NCBI GenBank assembly: GCA_964466385.1 | Contig: CAYXNM010000015.1 | Location: 1-30,941 of the forward strand | Source: UBA5972 sp964466385 | GTDB lineage: Bacteria; Pseudomonadota; Alphaproteobacteria; Rhodobacterales; Rhodobacteraceae | DNA: 30,941 bases | Direction: 5' to 3' | Part shown: positions 17,142-25,431 of the stretch, piece after piece | How the letters are laid out: each line of letters starts with the position of its first letter | How positions within the stretch are numbered: position 1 is the first letter of the stretch | Notes under the pieces: model-generated | Database searches by the model: none | What the model was told of the DNA's origin: nothing | Seen by the model: the letters and a program-made list of their open reading frames with translations, nothing else | Made by a program: the position numbers and the translations under genes

Positions 17142-17417
17142 ATGGCCACGGGAAAACGCGTCATCCGGCTGGAGAAGAACGGACCAGCCACGACCGTCAT
17201 GCCCGAGATGAAATGCGATCCCGCCCGTTTTCAATCGGCTTTGCCAATGCAGCCTCTGCACGTCTGTTTTGAAGACCCCAACATTGGACTGAGCGTTGGT
17301 GTATGAGACACTTCCACAATGCAGGCGGTCTTTGGCCCCTGCCCCGGGGATGAATTCGTCCGGGTGCCCGAAGGGGAATTCAGAATGCTGGATAGCGATC
17401 AACCGGCTCAATTTAAC
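17142..17417 (+). pseudogene. Broken cupin-domain gene (internal TGA, 3' truncated)
   Basis: The first 54 codons (VIRLEKNGPATTVMPEM … LHVCFEDPNIGLSVGV) match the N-terminus of small cupin proteins of the ureidoglycine-aminohydrolase/DUF861 type. The same frame continues through a TGA at 17304-17306 as DTSTMQAVFGPCPGDEF, then VRVPEGEFRMLDSD, which is the expected cupin continuation, so the TGA stands where a Trp (…GVWDT…) is normal. Similarity ends around 17399 and a stop follows at 17415; the rest of the cupin barrel is missing. The gene has thus both a nonsense mutation and a 3' deletion. In intact loci such cupins often sit beside DMGDH-like or aminotransferase genes. Confidence 0.75.
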
Positions 17418-17434
17418 ACTCAAGGACCTTAGCA

Positions 17435-19891
17435 ATGACCAGCCTGCCTAAACACGCCCAGACCGTTATCATCGGCGGCGGCTCGATCGGGTGTAATACG
17501 GCCTATCACCTGACCAAATTGGGTATGACGGATGTCGTGGTGCTGGAACGCGAGCAATTGACGTGCGGAACCACCTGGCACGCGGCCGGTTTGATCGTGG
17601 CCGGTCTTTTGAAATCCGAGGCAGAGTGCGAAATCTACACCCACGGCCGGGATCTTTATGCCTCGCTTGAACAGGAAACCGGATTGCCAACGGGGTTTCG
17701 CGACGTTGGTTATTTGCAGATCGCCAACAACGAAGAACGCGTACACGAGATGCGCCGGATCGCCCCTTTCATGCGCCGCCACGGCATCAATATCCATGAG
17801 ATTTCGCCAAAAGAAACCGCCGATTTGTTCCCCATTGGCGACCTTTCGGACGTGCTGGCGGGGTTCTATATCCCCGAGGATGGCAGGGCCAATCCGGTTG
17901 ATGTGACCATGTCGCTGGCCAAAGGTGCCCGCATGGGGGGCGCCCGGATTATTGAAGGCGTGACCGTCGCCGAAATCCTGGCAAAAGACGGAACCGCCAC
18001 CGGGGTTCGCACAATTGATGGCCAGACCATCACCGCTGAAAACGTGGTGATTTGCGGCGGCATGTGGTCCCGACAGCTAGGGGCTAAAGCCGGCATTAAC
18101 CTGCCCCTTCAGGCCGCCGAGCACTATTACCTGATCACCGAAAAGATCGAGGGGATCAGCCGGGATTTGCCGGTTTTGGAAGACCCGTCGACCTATACTT
18201 ATTACCGCGAAGAAGTGGGCGGCCTGATGCTTGGTTTGTTTGAACCCGGCGCGGCGCCCTGGAAGCTTGACCATATCCCGGATGATTTCACTTTTGGCGA
18301 GATCGAGCCTGATTGGGACAGGGTTGGCCCGCATCTGGAGCGGGCCTATAGCCGCGTGCCGGATACACTGAATGTTGGGGTTCGCAAGCTGTTTTGCGGA
18401 CCTGAAAGCTTCACGCCGGACCTTGCGCCGCTGGTGGGGGAAACGCCCGAGCTGCGAAACTGCTTTGTCGCCTGCGGCATGAACAGCCTTGGAATTCTAA
18501 ACGGTGCGGGGACTGGAAAAGTGCTGGCGCATTGGATCGTCGATGGCATCCCACCCGTCGATGTAACCGCAATCAACGTTAATCGTTTCACCAAGAACGA
18601 AGCCACCCGCGCCTTTCGACGCGACCGCGGAGCGGAGCTTTTGGGCAAGATGTTCGGCCAGCATTATCACAATGAAAGTTTTGAAACCGCCCGCAACGTC
18701 AAGCGTTCCGCCCTATATGACCGCCTGAAAGACGCAGGCGCCTATTTCACCGAAAGCCATAGCTGGGAACTGCCGGACTGGTTTGCGCCCTCCCCCGCTG
18801 AGGCGCGCATCGAACGCTATAGCTGGTTCCGGCAGAATTGGTTTGACTGGCATGCAGCAGAACATCGTGCGGCGCGTGAAGATGTCATCGTCATGGATAT
18901 GTCTTCGATGTCGAAATTTCTGGTGCAGGGGCGCGACGCCTGCGAATTGATGAGCCGGCTGAGCTGCAACGATGTAGACGTCGAACCCGGCCGCGTTGTT
19001 TATACGGCCTGGGTAAATCAGCAGGGTGGATTTGAGGCCGACCTGACCGTAACCCGGCTGGAGCGCGACAAGTTTCTGGTCGTTGTCGGGGAAAACAGCC
19101 ACGGCCACACCGAAATGCGGATGCGTCGTCATATCGGTACGGATGAATTTGTCACTGTCACCGATATCACGCCGGGCACGACCCAGATTAACGTACATGG
19201 CCCAAAATCCCGCGAGTTGTTGCAAAAGATCAGCTTTGCCGACCTGTCAGATCAGGCGTTCGCCTATATGACCTGTCAGGAAATTGATGTCGGATATTTC
19301 AATGTGCTTGCCCTGCGCGTGACCTATGTTGGTGAACTTGGCTGGGAATTGCACGTTCCCGCCCTCAATGCCGTTCAGGTTTATGATCTGCTGATGGCGG
19401 CGGGTAAAGAATTGGGCGTGCGCAATGCCGGAATGCAAACGCTTGGTTCTTTACGGCTTGAAAAGGCCTATCGTGATTTCGGGATCGATATCGATAACAC
19501 CGACAACCCAATCAAAGCCGGGCTTGGCTTTGCGGTCAAACTGGACAAACCGGGTGGGTTCATCGGGCGGGATGCTTTGGCAAAAATCAAATCCCAGGGC
19601 ATTCCCAAAACCCGCATGTTGCATTTTCTTTTGAGCGATCCCGAACCTCTGCTCTACGGCAATGAGCTGGTGTTCCTGAACGGAGAAGCCGTCGGGCATC
19701 TTCAGGTCGGCGCTTATGGACACAGTCTGGAAGGGGCCGTGGGAATTGGGTTTGCAGAAGTTGACGAACCGCTTACCGCTGATCTTATCAACGCCGGTGA
19801 ATGGGAGATTGATGTGGCTGGGGACCGCATCAAGGCAACGGCGTCACTCAGGCCGCTTTTTGACCCGGGAATGACAAAAATCAAGTGCTGA
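17435..19891 (+). CDS. Dimethylglycine/sarcosine dehydrogenase-like FAD-GcvT fusion protein
   Basis: 818 residues. Residues 1-400 form a DAO-type FAD domain: GGGSIG at 14-19 binds the dinucleotide, and His49 in TTWHAAG matches the histidine that carries covalent FAD in dimethylglycine and sarcosine dehydrogenases. Residues from about 430 to the end are a GcvT (aminomethyltransferase) folate-binding domain, with NQQGGFEADLTVTRL keeping the Asp thought to act in folate chemistry, and GELGWELHVP. Family members oxidise N-methyl amines to an iminium and pass the one-carbon unit to tetrahydrofolate as methylene-THF. An AAGGA ribosome-binding site precedes the ATG. It starts 17 bp after the cupin remnant and converges on an MttB-like gene. 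The exact N-methyl substrate is unknown. Confidence 0.88.
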   Translation: MTSLPKHAQTVIIGGGSIGCNTAYHLTKLGMTDVVVLEREQLTCGTTWHAAGLIVAGLLKSEAECEIYTHGRDLYASLEQETGLPTGFRDVGYLQIANNEERVHEMRRIAPFMRRHGINIHEISPKETADLFPIGDLSDVLAGFYIPEDGRANPVDVTMSLAKGARMGGARIIEGVTVAEILAKDGTATGVRTIDGQTITAENVVICGGMWSRQLGAKAGINLPLQAAEHYYLITEKIEGISRDLPVLEDPSTYTYYREEVGGLMLGLFEPGAAPWKLDHIPDDFTFGEIEPDWDRVGPHLERAYSRVPDTLNVGVRKLFCGPESFTPDLAPLVGETPELRNCFVACGMNSLGILNGAGTGKVLAHWIVDGIPPVDVTAINVNRFTKNEATRAFRRDRGAELLGKMFGQHYHNESFETARNVKRSALYDRLKDAGAYFTESHSWELPDWFAPSPAEARIERYSWFRQNWFDWHAAEHRAAREDVIVMDMSSMSKFLVQGRDACELMSRLSCNDVDVEPGRVVYTAWVNQQGGFEADLTVTRLERDKFLVVVGENSHGHTEMRMRRHIGTDEFVTVTDITPGTTQINVHGPKSRELLQKISFADLSDQAFAYMTCQEIDVGYFNVLALRVTYVGELGWELHVPALNAVQVYDLLMAAGKELGVRNAGMQTLGSLRLEKAYRDFGIDIDNTDNPIKAGLGFAVKLDKPGGFIGRDALAKIKSQGIPKTRMLHFLLSDPEPLLYGNELVFLNGEAVGHLQVGAYGHSLEGAVGIGFAEVDEPLTADLINAGEWEIDVAGDRIKATASLRPLFDPGMTKIKC

Positions 19892-19896
19892 ACCGT

Positions 19897-19914
19897 CAGC
19901 CTGTGCCCAGGCTG
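19897..19914. terminator. Hairpin between convergent genes, candidate bidirectional terminator
   Basis: CAGCCTG and CAGGCTG form a perfect 7-bp stem with loop TGCC in the 33-bp space between two convergent stop codons. No U-run follows on either strand, so intrinsic termination is not assured. Confidence 0.45.
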
Positions 19915-19924
19915 CCAAGCCTCG

Positions 19925-21496
19925 CTATTTCGGTGGCCGCATGGCCGATACGGGCAGTTTGATCGGGAAAATGTCACGGATTTTGGCGTCAGTCTGCGCG
20001 CCAAAATAGTTGGGATAATGGTCAGACATCAGGTCCTGTGTTCGCTCGCAGGCAACCTCGAACAAATCTCGGCTGCCGTCTTTTTCCCACTTGTCGACCT
20101 GCCAGCGGTCCATCAATTCGGGGTAGACATATTCTGTTTCCATATAGTTTAGCGTTTGCGAATTTCCCAGAAAATGCCCCGGGTCGATGGTACAGTCGTG
20201 GATGATATCAACGGCGAGGGTTTCATCGCTGACCTCGATCCCGCGCAAGCTGCGCAGGATCATGCCCGCCGCGTCATTGTCGATGACCATGCTTTCAAAG
20301 CTGCACCCCATCAGGCTGCCCATCATGCCGCCAAATTCACAAATCCGATTGGCCCCGGCATGGGCCGCCAGCGCGAAACTCAGCGCCTTTTCATATCCGT
20401 ATTGGGCATCCGGTATTTTGGCGTCAGTCATGCCCGCGCCGACAGATGTTGGCAGGTTGTAATAAGTGCCCATCTGGATCGCTGCCGCCCCAATCAGGGC
20501 CTGTTCACCACTGCCACCACTGAACGAACCCGTGCGCAGATCGGTGATAAAGGGCCAGGCGGCAAAGGTCATCGCACACCCCGGATTAATCAGGTTGACA
20601 ATCGCCAGGCATGCAAGGGTTTCGGCAACAGACTGGGCCAGCGTTCCGGCCAGCGGCGCTGGCGAAGTCGCCCCGGCCTGTGGTGGCACGGCGATGTCGC
20701 TGGTCAGACCCAGTTTTGAAGTTTCGATCAGCAGCTCCAGGTTTTCGCGCCCAAACCTCAAGGGGGAAACGATCGGGCAACCGCCAAAGATTACGGACGG
20801 CTTTTTCAGGAACGAACCCTCGCCCCCTGACGCCAAATCAAAAAGCGCAATCGCCGGTTTGATATTTTCGCGGTTGCGAAGCGCCACACAGGCTGGTTTT
20901 TCGCTGCCAGCAAGGATTGCATAGACCGAGTTCACGTCGTGAACGAAATCATCCGGATAATCGGTTGCCAACACCGTGTCACCCAGCATGTGAATGTTGT
21001 CCAGCCGATCAACAAGCCGGGTAAAATCATAGATATCCTGCAACACCGAGGGGCGATAGGTGCGGGTCTTTGCCTCAAACGTCGTGACCGCGGTTCCCGA
21101 ACAGGAAAAATAAACATTGGTGCCGGTGCAATGCATATCGTCTTTGCCGGCGCGTTCACCACGGGCGTGGACGTAATATTCCTTTGCAGCGCCCGCAATC
21201 AGGTCTTCCATCAGTCCACGCGGAAAACACAATCGATTGTGTTCGCTAAGGAATGCACCTTTCGGCAGAACAAGGTCGAGCAATTCCTGCGTCCAGTCGC
21301 CCAGCCCGGTTCGTTCCAGAATGCTCAGGGCCGCGTGGTGGATTTTGTCCATATCGACATCGGTTAACGGCTGGTAGCGACCGCCCGGCATCCCCGGCCA
21401 GATTGCTTTTGCCCCGGCACCATCGGCCCTTTTTTCCATGCGCGCCCTGCGTCCCCCGGTTTTGCGCCGTGACCGGCCTTTTGAGACATCAACCAT
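19925..21496 (-). CDS. MttB-family (trimethylamine methyltransferase-like) protein
   Basis: 523 residues, full length for the family. The N-terminus is basic (SKGRSRRKTGGRRARMEKR), followed by the helix DKIHHAALSILERTGLGDW. Barrel segments include KPSVIFGGCPIVSPLRF, a PPQAGATSPAPLAGTLAQSV loop and GSFSGGSGEQALIGAAAIQM; the C-terminal IDPGHFLGNSQT block is also typical. There is no in-frame amber codon, so no pyrrolysine. It should move a methyl group from a methylated amine to a corrinoid protein, but no corrinoid partner is encoded here. A GGAAAGGGCGG purine stretch precedes the ATG. It begins 15 bp after the TMADH-like gene on the same strand, so the two are almost certainly co-transcribed and may act in sequence on one substrate (inference). 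Confidence 0.87.
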   Translation of the reverse strand: MVDVSKGRSRRKTGGRRARMEKRADGAGAKAIWPGMPGGRYQPLTDVDMDKIHHAALSILERTGLGDWTQELLDLVLPKGAFLSEHNRLCFPRGLMEDLIAGAAKEYYVHARGERAGKDDMHCTGTNVYFSCSGTAVTTFEAKTRTYRPSVLQDIYDFTRLVDRLDNIHMLGDTVLATDYPDDFVHDVNSVYAILAGSEKPACVALRNRENIKPAIALFDLASGGEGSFLKKPSVIFGGCPIVSPLRFGRENLELLIETSKLGLTSDIAVPPQAGATSPAPLAGTLAQSVAETLACLAIVNLINPGCAMTFAAWPFITDLRTGSFSGGSGEQALIGAAAIQMGTYYNLPTSVGAGMTDAKIPDAQYGYEKALSFALAAHAGANRICEFGGMMGSLMGCSFESMVIDNDAAGMILRSLRGIEVSDETLAVDIIHDCTIDPGHFLGNSQTLNYMETEYVYPELMDRWQVDKWEKDGSRDLFEVACERTQDLMSDHYPNYFGAQTDAKIRDIFPIKLPVSAMRPPK

Positions 21497-21511
21497 AATT
21501 TCCGCCCTTTC

Positions 21512-23560
21512 CTAGCCTAAAGCGACGATTTCGCGGGTATAAAACTCTGCCGCCACATCGGCCGGATCACGTTCGAAATCGCGCGCCGCCTTGTGGCCGG
21601 ACCAGATTGCATCGGCGATCAATCCCGGCCCGGCAGCGTCGCCGATCAACTGCACATGCGCAAATTTATCGGATTGAACAAGGGCGTCATGGCACGAGGT
21701 CAAGCGCGTTCTTTCCGTGACCGGAACAATGGTTTCACACATGACCGACTGGGTTTCATCGCAATAAACACTGGCAAGACCTGCTGTGGTTGTCGTGGTA
21801 CTGACCAGTTGATGACCCGTCACGATCCGCACGCCAAGCTCCATCAGGCGCGCCTGAATGCGGGATTGTTCAAGCGTGTGTTCTGTCCAGGGGGAGATCA
21901 TTGCCGCGGGGGTGACCAGAATGACATCGTGGGCTTTACGCGCAAGCTCTTCGGCCAGTGCACCCGCCAGATAAATCTGGTCGTCATCGTAAATCAACAC
22001 AGGGCCGGCACCGGGGCTTTGGCCGGCCATTATGTCTTCGGGCGACATCACGGCGGTGTTCAGCGCGATGGGTTTGCGGTTGGATCGCCCGACACCATCC
22101 AGCCGCCAAGCCGATCCTGTGGCAACGAATACATTATCAATCCCCAGTTCGGCGATCGAACCCGCGTCCATCGGGCTGTCGGTATAGATTGAGACGTTTG
22201 CCATCTGCCGCAATTCGTAAAGGCGGTTATCAATGACTCGTCGCCATGCGCGCAAACCGGAAAGTCGGCTTTCCTGCAGGGCTCTTCCTCCGGGTTCAGA
22301 CCCGGCCTCGGCCAGGGTGACCTGATAGCCGCGACGCCCCAGTTGCAGCGCACATTCCAGCCCGGCAGGTCCGGCCCCGATGACCAGCGCGTCGATTTGG
22401 TGCACGCGCGGTGCAATATGTTCGGGGTGCCAGCCGCGCGCCCAACCTTCGCCAATGGTCGGGTTTTGGGTGCAGCGGATCGAAATCGCCTGATTGTCCG
22501 ACGAAACGCAGACATTACAACCGATGCATTCGCGGATATCTTCAATCCGGCCTTCAGCGATCTTGTTCGGCAGGAACGGGTCGGCGATGGACGGCCGGGC
22601 CGCGCCAATAAAATCAACGATCCCCTTTTTGACCATCGAGACCATCAAATCAGGTGACGTCAGGCGCCCCACCGCGACCACGGGTTTTGTCGTCACCTGT
22701 TTGACAAACTCGATATAGGGCGTCTGATAGCCGTCATCGGGTTGAAACCGGGTGGTTGCGCTGTCGTTTGACCAGTCAGAGATGTTGACGTCCCAAAGAT
22801 CCGGCAATTCGGCCAGCAATTCGACCACTCCGCGCCCTTCCTCGGCCGCCCGCAGCCCATCCGGCCCTCGCAATTCGTCAACAGCAAAGCGAACGGCGAC
22901 AGCGCAGGTATCCCCAACGGCTTCTTTGGTCTCTTCGATGACTTCACGAAACAGGCGCGTGCGGTTTTCAAGGCTGCCACCGTATTCGTCCAGGCGCTGG
23001 TTGTGATCGGCCATCAGAAAATGCTGCAAGACCGTCATGGAATGCCCGGAATAAGCATAGATGATATCAAACCCGGCCCTTTTTGCCCGCAGCGCTGCAT
23101 CCTTGTGCCAGCGGCGAAATTCGCGGATGTCGGCCTTGTCCATGCCAATGGCCTGACGTGGCTGAACAAAATCAATCGCCGTGTCTGAGGGTGCAAAAAT
23201 CGGGGCGCGCGTTTGCAGGTTGGTCGAGTGGCTGCCATTGTGGACCAACTGGCAAGCGGCAAGCGCCCCATGTTCATGGACAGCGTCAACCATCAGCCGC
23301 AGGGCGGGTATATCGCGGGCGTCCCAGATCCGCCCCTCGGCGAACGGGCTGAGGTCCGAACTGGGGTGGATTTCGGTTTCCTGAGTTGAAACAACGCCCC
23401 AGCCACCTTCGGCTTTTGTGCCGCGCAGGGCGGCCTCGGCTTGAGGGCGCACATGGCCCATTCCGGTGCAATGGGGCACTTGATAGAACCGGTTCTTGGC
23501 CGTCACCGGGCCGATTTTTTGCGGCTCAAACAGAATAGAATACTTGTCAGCAGTGGTCAT
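21512..23560 (-). CDS. TMADH/DMADH-like flavoprotein (Glu at the Tyr60 position)
   Basis: 682 residues. The covalent-FMN cysteine is Cys31 (YQVPHC). The Tyr60 position is Glu61 (STQE), as in the paralogue at 14229, and the Y-x-x-H motif reads YAYSGHSM, so the two form one subgroup. 4Fe-4S ligands are C345, C348, C351 and C363 (CIGCNVC). ADP-binding motif VIGAGPAGLECALQLG follows. Expected to demethylate a tertiary or secondary amine oxidatively, with electrons leaving via the iron-sulfur cluster to an ETF. It lies between an aminotransferase gene (106 bp upstream) and an MttB-like gene (15 bp downstream), all on one strand. Confidence 0.86.
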   Translation of the reverse strand: MTTADKYSILFEPQKIGPVTAKNRFYQVPHCTGMGHVRPQAEAALRGTKAEGGWGVVSTQETEIHPSSDLSPFAEGRIWDARDIPALRLMVDAVHEHGALAACQLVHNGSHSTNLQTRAPIFAPSDTAIDFVQPRQAIGMDKADIREFRRWHKDAALRAKRAGFDIIYAYSGHSMTVLQHFLMADHNQRLDEYGGSLENRTRLFREVIEETKEAVGDTCAVAVRFAVDELRGPDGLRAAEEGRGVVELLAELPDLWDVNISDWSNDSATTRFQPDDGYQTPYIEFVKQVTTKPVVAVGRLTSPDLMVSMVKKGIVDFIGAARPSIADPFLPNKIAEGRIEDIRECIGCNVCVSSDNQAISIRCTQNPTIGEGWARGWHPEHIAPRVHQIDALVIGAGPAGLECALQLGRRGYQVTLAEAGSEPGGRALQESRLSGLRAWRRVIDNRLYELRQMANVSIYTDSPMDAGSIAELGIDNVFVATGSAWRLDGVGRSNRKPIALNTAVMSPEDIMAGQSPGAGPVLIYDDDQIYLAGALAEELARKAHDVILVTPAAMISPWTEHTLEQSRIQARLMELGVRIVTGHQLVSTTTTTAGLASVYCDETQSVMCETIVPVTERTRLTSCHDALVQSDKFAHVQLIGDAAGPGLIADAIWSGHKAARDFERDPADVAAEFYTREIVALG

Positions 23561-23666
23561 CGGCGCGTTTCTTTGTCCTGAAGTGGTGCCAAACAGGCCA
23601 GAAAGGGGTTACCCGGCCCGGCTTGCAGCACGTGGGCTGGTGGATTGGCGATTGGCATGGGCGCGT

Positions 23667-25070
23667 TCACAAAACCACCTGGGTTTTGATGTCAGTCGAC
23701 GCTGTTTCCAAAGCATGTTCCAGAATGCCAACCATATCGTCAATCTGGGATTTCGTGATTGTTAACGGCGGGGACATGACGACGGAACTGTAGACGGGTC
23801 GCAGCATCAGGCCGTTTTCCTGACATATCTGATCGACCCGCAGCAAAAAGGCAATATCGCGGTCTTCGTCGGGATGCTCTCTATCAACGCGACATTCCAC
23901 CCCGGCCATAAGTCCGATGGCGCGAATGTCGCGAACAACCGAAAACCGATCAAGCGCGCGCAGACGTTTTTCAAAATGCGGCGCAATTTCCTGTACGTGC
24001 GCAAGCAATCCGTCGCGTTCAAAAATATCCAGATTTGCCATGGCGGCGGCGGCAGCGACGGGATGCCCGGAATAGGTAAATCCGTTGCAAAAGTATTTGG
24101 CGGAATTGCCGGTGGCCTTAATGTCTGCAACCATCCTGTCGGAGATGAACAAGGCCCCCATTGGAATATACCCGGACGTCAAACCCTTGGCCGTCGTCAG
24201 CATGTCAGGCTCAACCCCAAACACGTCTTTGCTGGCGAAATAATGCCCCAGCCGACCAAAACCGGTCACGACCTCATCGGAAATGAACAGGATGTCGTGC
24301 TTGCGACACAGATCATGGCACTTTTTGAAATATCCGTTTGGTGGCACAATCACGCCACCTGACGCCATGATCGGTTCCGCAATGAAAACCGCGATATATT
24401 CCGGGCCGATTTCCAGGATCTTGCTTTCCAGTTCGGCAACCTTCTGGGCACAGAAGTCATCAATGGTCATTGTGGCGGGGCGATTGGCTGGATTTGGGCT
24501 GGATAGGAAATGCACCTGCTCCGCCTGCACGTCCATGTTTTCCTTTTCAAGCATTTTGCCGGAACACGAGGCGGCCAAGTAGGTGCTGCCGTGATAGGCG
24601 CCAACCCTGGATATGATTTGTTTCTTTTCCGGGCGTCCCAGACAATTGTTATAAAAGAACGCAAACCGAAGCGCCGTATCAACCGCCGTGGACCCACCGG
24701 TGGTAAAGAACACGTTGTTCAGATCCCCGGGCGTCATAGCCGCCAGCCGATCCGCCAGAACGGCCGCGGGTTCCGAGGTGGCGGACCAAGGTGAAAAATA
24801 GGATAAATCGCGCATCTGCGCTGTGACCGCCTGGATTATTTCTTCGCGTCCGTGGCCAACATTCACGCACCACATACCGCCAGGTCCGTCGATCATGCGA
24901 TTTCCATCGCTATCGGTAATATAGATGCCATCGCTATTGGTTATGACGGTTCTGGCATCCCCTCCGATTGCAGTGACATCTTCCCAGGGATGCACAAAAT
25001 GCTTGTCCATCGCCTGAATATTTTCGGTGTCCAAACGTTTCGTCATATCCATCGCTGCTGCGCCCATCAT
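23667..25070 (-). CDS. Class III (omega) aminotransferase, PLP-dependent
   Basis: Up to 467 residues. Class III hallmarks: NSDGIYITDSDGNRMIDGPG near the N-terminus, FFTTGGSTAVDTALRFAFFY for the phosphate site, the GAYHGSTY motif, FISDEVVTGFGRLG with the Asp that contacts the PLP nitrogen, and TTAKGLTSGYIPMGA with the PLP lysine. It resembles the subgroup that transaminates beta-alanine, putrescine/polyamines and other omega-amines with pyruvate. Three close starts exist (MMGAAAMDMTKR); none has a clear ribosome-binding site, and MTKRLD at 25046 is the best match to the family length. Its place among demethylases and near a polyamine-type importer suggests that it removes the amino group once methyl groups are gone, or takes a terminal amine of an imported polyamine-like compound (inference). 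Confidence 0.88.
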   Translation of the reverse strand: MMGAAAMDMTKRLDTENIQAMDKHFVHPWEDVTAIGGDARTVITNSDGIYITDSDGNRMIDGPGGMWCVNVGHGREEIIQAVTAQMRDLSYFSPWSATSEPAAVLADRLAAMTPGDLNNVFFTTGGSTAVDTALRFAFFYNNCLGRPEKKQIISRVGAYHGSTYLAASCSGKMLEKENMDVQAEQVHFLSSPNPANRPATMTIDDFCAQKVAELESKILEIGPEYIAVFIAEPIMASGGVIVPPNGYFKKCHDLCRKHDILFISDEVVTGFGRLGHYFASKDVFGVEPDMLTTAKGLTSGYIPMGALFISDRMVADIKATGNSAKYFCNGFTYSGHPVAAAAAMANLDIFERDGLLAHVQEIAPHFEKRLRALDRFSVVRDIRAIGLMAGVECRVDREHPDEDRDIAFLLRVDQICQENGLMLRPVYSSVVMSPPLTITKSQIDDMVGILEHALETASTDIKTQVVL

Positions 25071-25431
25071 AAGAATTCATGTGTCAGGGTCGGCCTGAAC
25101 AGGCGACCAATCCCGGAACATTTCAAGGTTCTTGAAACTTGTTACAGGTTAGCCCATTTTTTCGCACCGGCGAAACAGGTTTTCGCAAAGATTGCGCTCA
25201 CACACCCTATATCTTCAGGGCGCACCGGAACGTCAAAACGTGAGGTGTCCAATCCTGCCATCCCTAAGGAAGCTCTGATTTACGCGTCTCGACATTTTGC
25301 GGGAAATGACAGGCCGGAAATGGACGGGCGTTCGCGGCACTTACGGTGTCGCGAAATCGTTTGCGTCTGTTTCTTGCTCATATGACCCTCGGGGCGCCGC
25401 GATCGTGGGGGGCCAGCCGCCCCGCAAGGGG
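25071..25431. other. 361-bp spacer with possible small ORF and IS-end-like sequence
   Basis: This space separates the MttB-like gene from the aminotransferase. It is too long for a tight operon junction and probably holds a terminator and a promoter. Just past the MttB stop there is a GC-rich imperfect dyad (about 25386-25430: CCCT-GGGGCG against CGCCCC-AGGG) that may terminate transcription. The stretch GGAAGCTCTGATTTACGC (25268-25285) looks like an insertion-sequence end, but no transposase is present. No further structure is clear. Confidence 0.4.
25280..25381 (-). CDS. Possible 33-aa small ORF
   Basis: An ATG at 25381 preceded by GAGGG opens a 33-codon frame on the minus strand. The product begins MSKKQTQTISRHRKCRE and is strongly basic. 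It lies in the gap between co-directional genes and ends inside the IS-end-like sequence. It may be the 5' piece of a lost insertion-element gene, a true small protein, or chance. I recognise no family. Confidence 0.2.
   Translation of the reverse strand: MSKKQTQTISRHRKCRERPSISGLSFPAKCRDA

Noticed and set aside
17124..17435. A 103-aa minus-strand frame over the cupin remnant
   Set aside because: No family match; the plus strand carries clear cupin-like sequence, so this is an antisense shadow.
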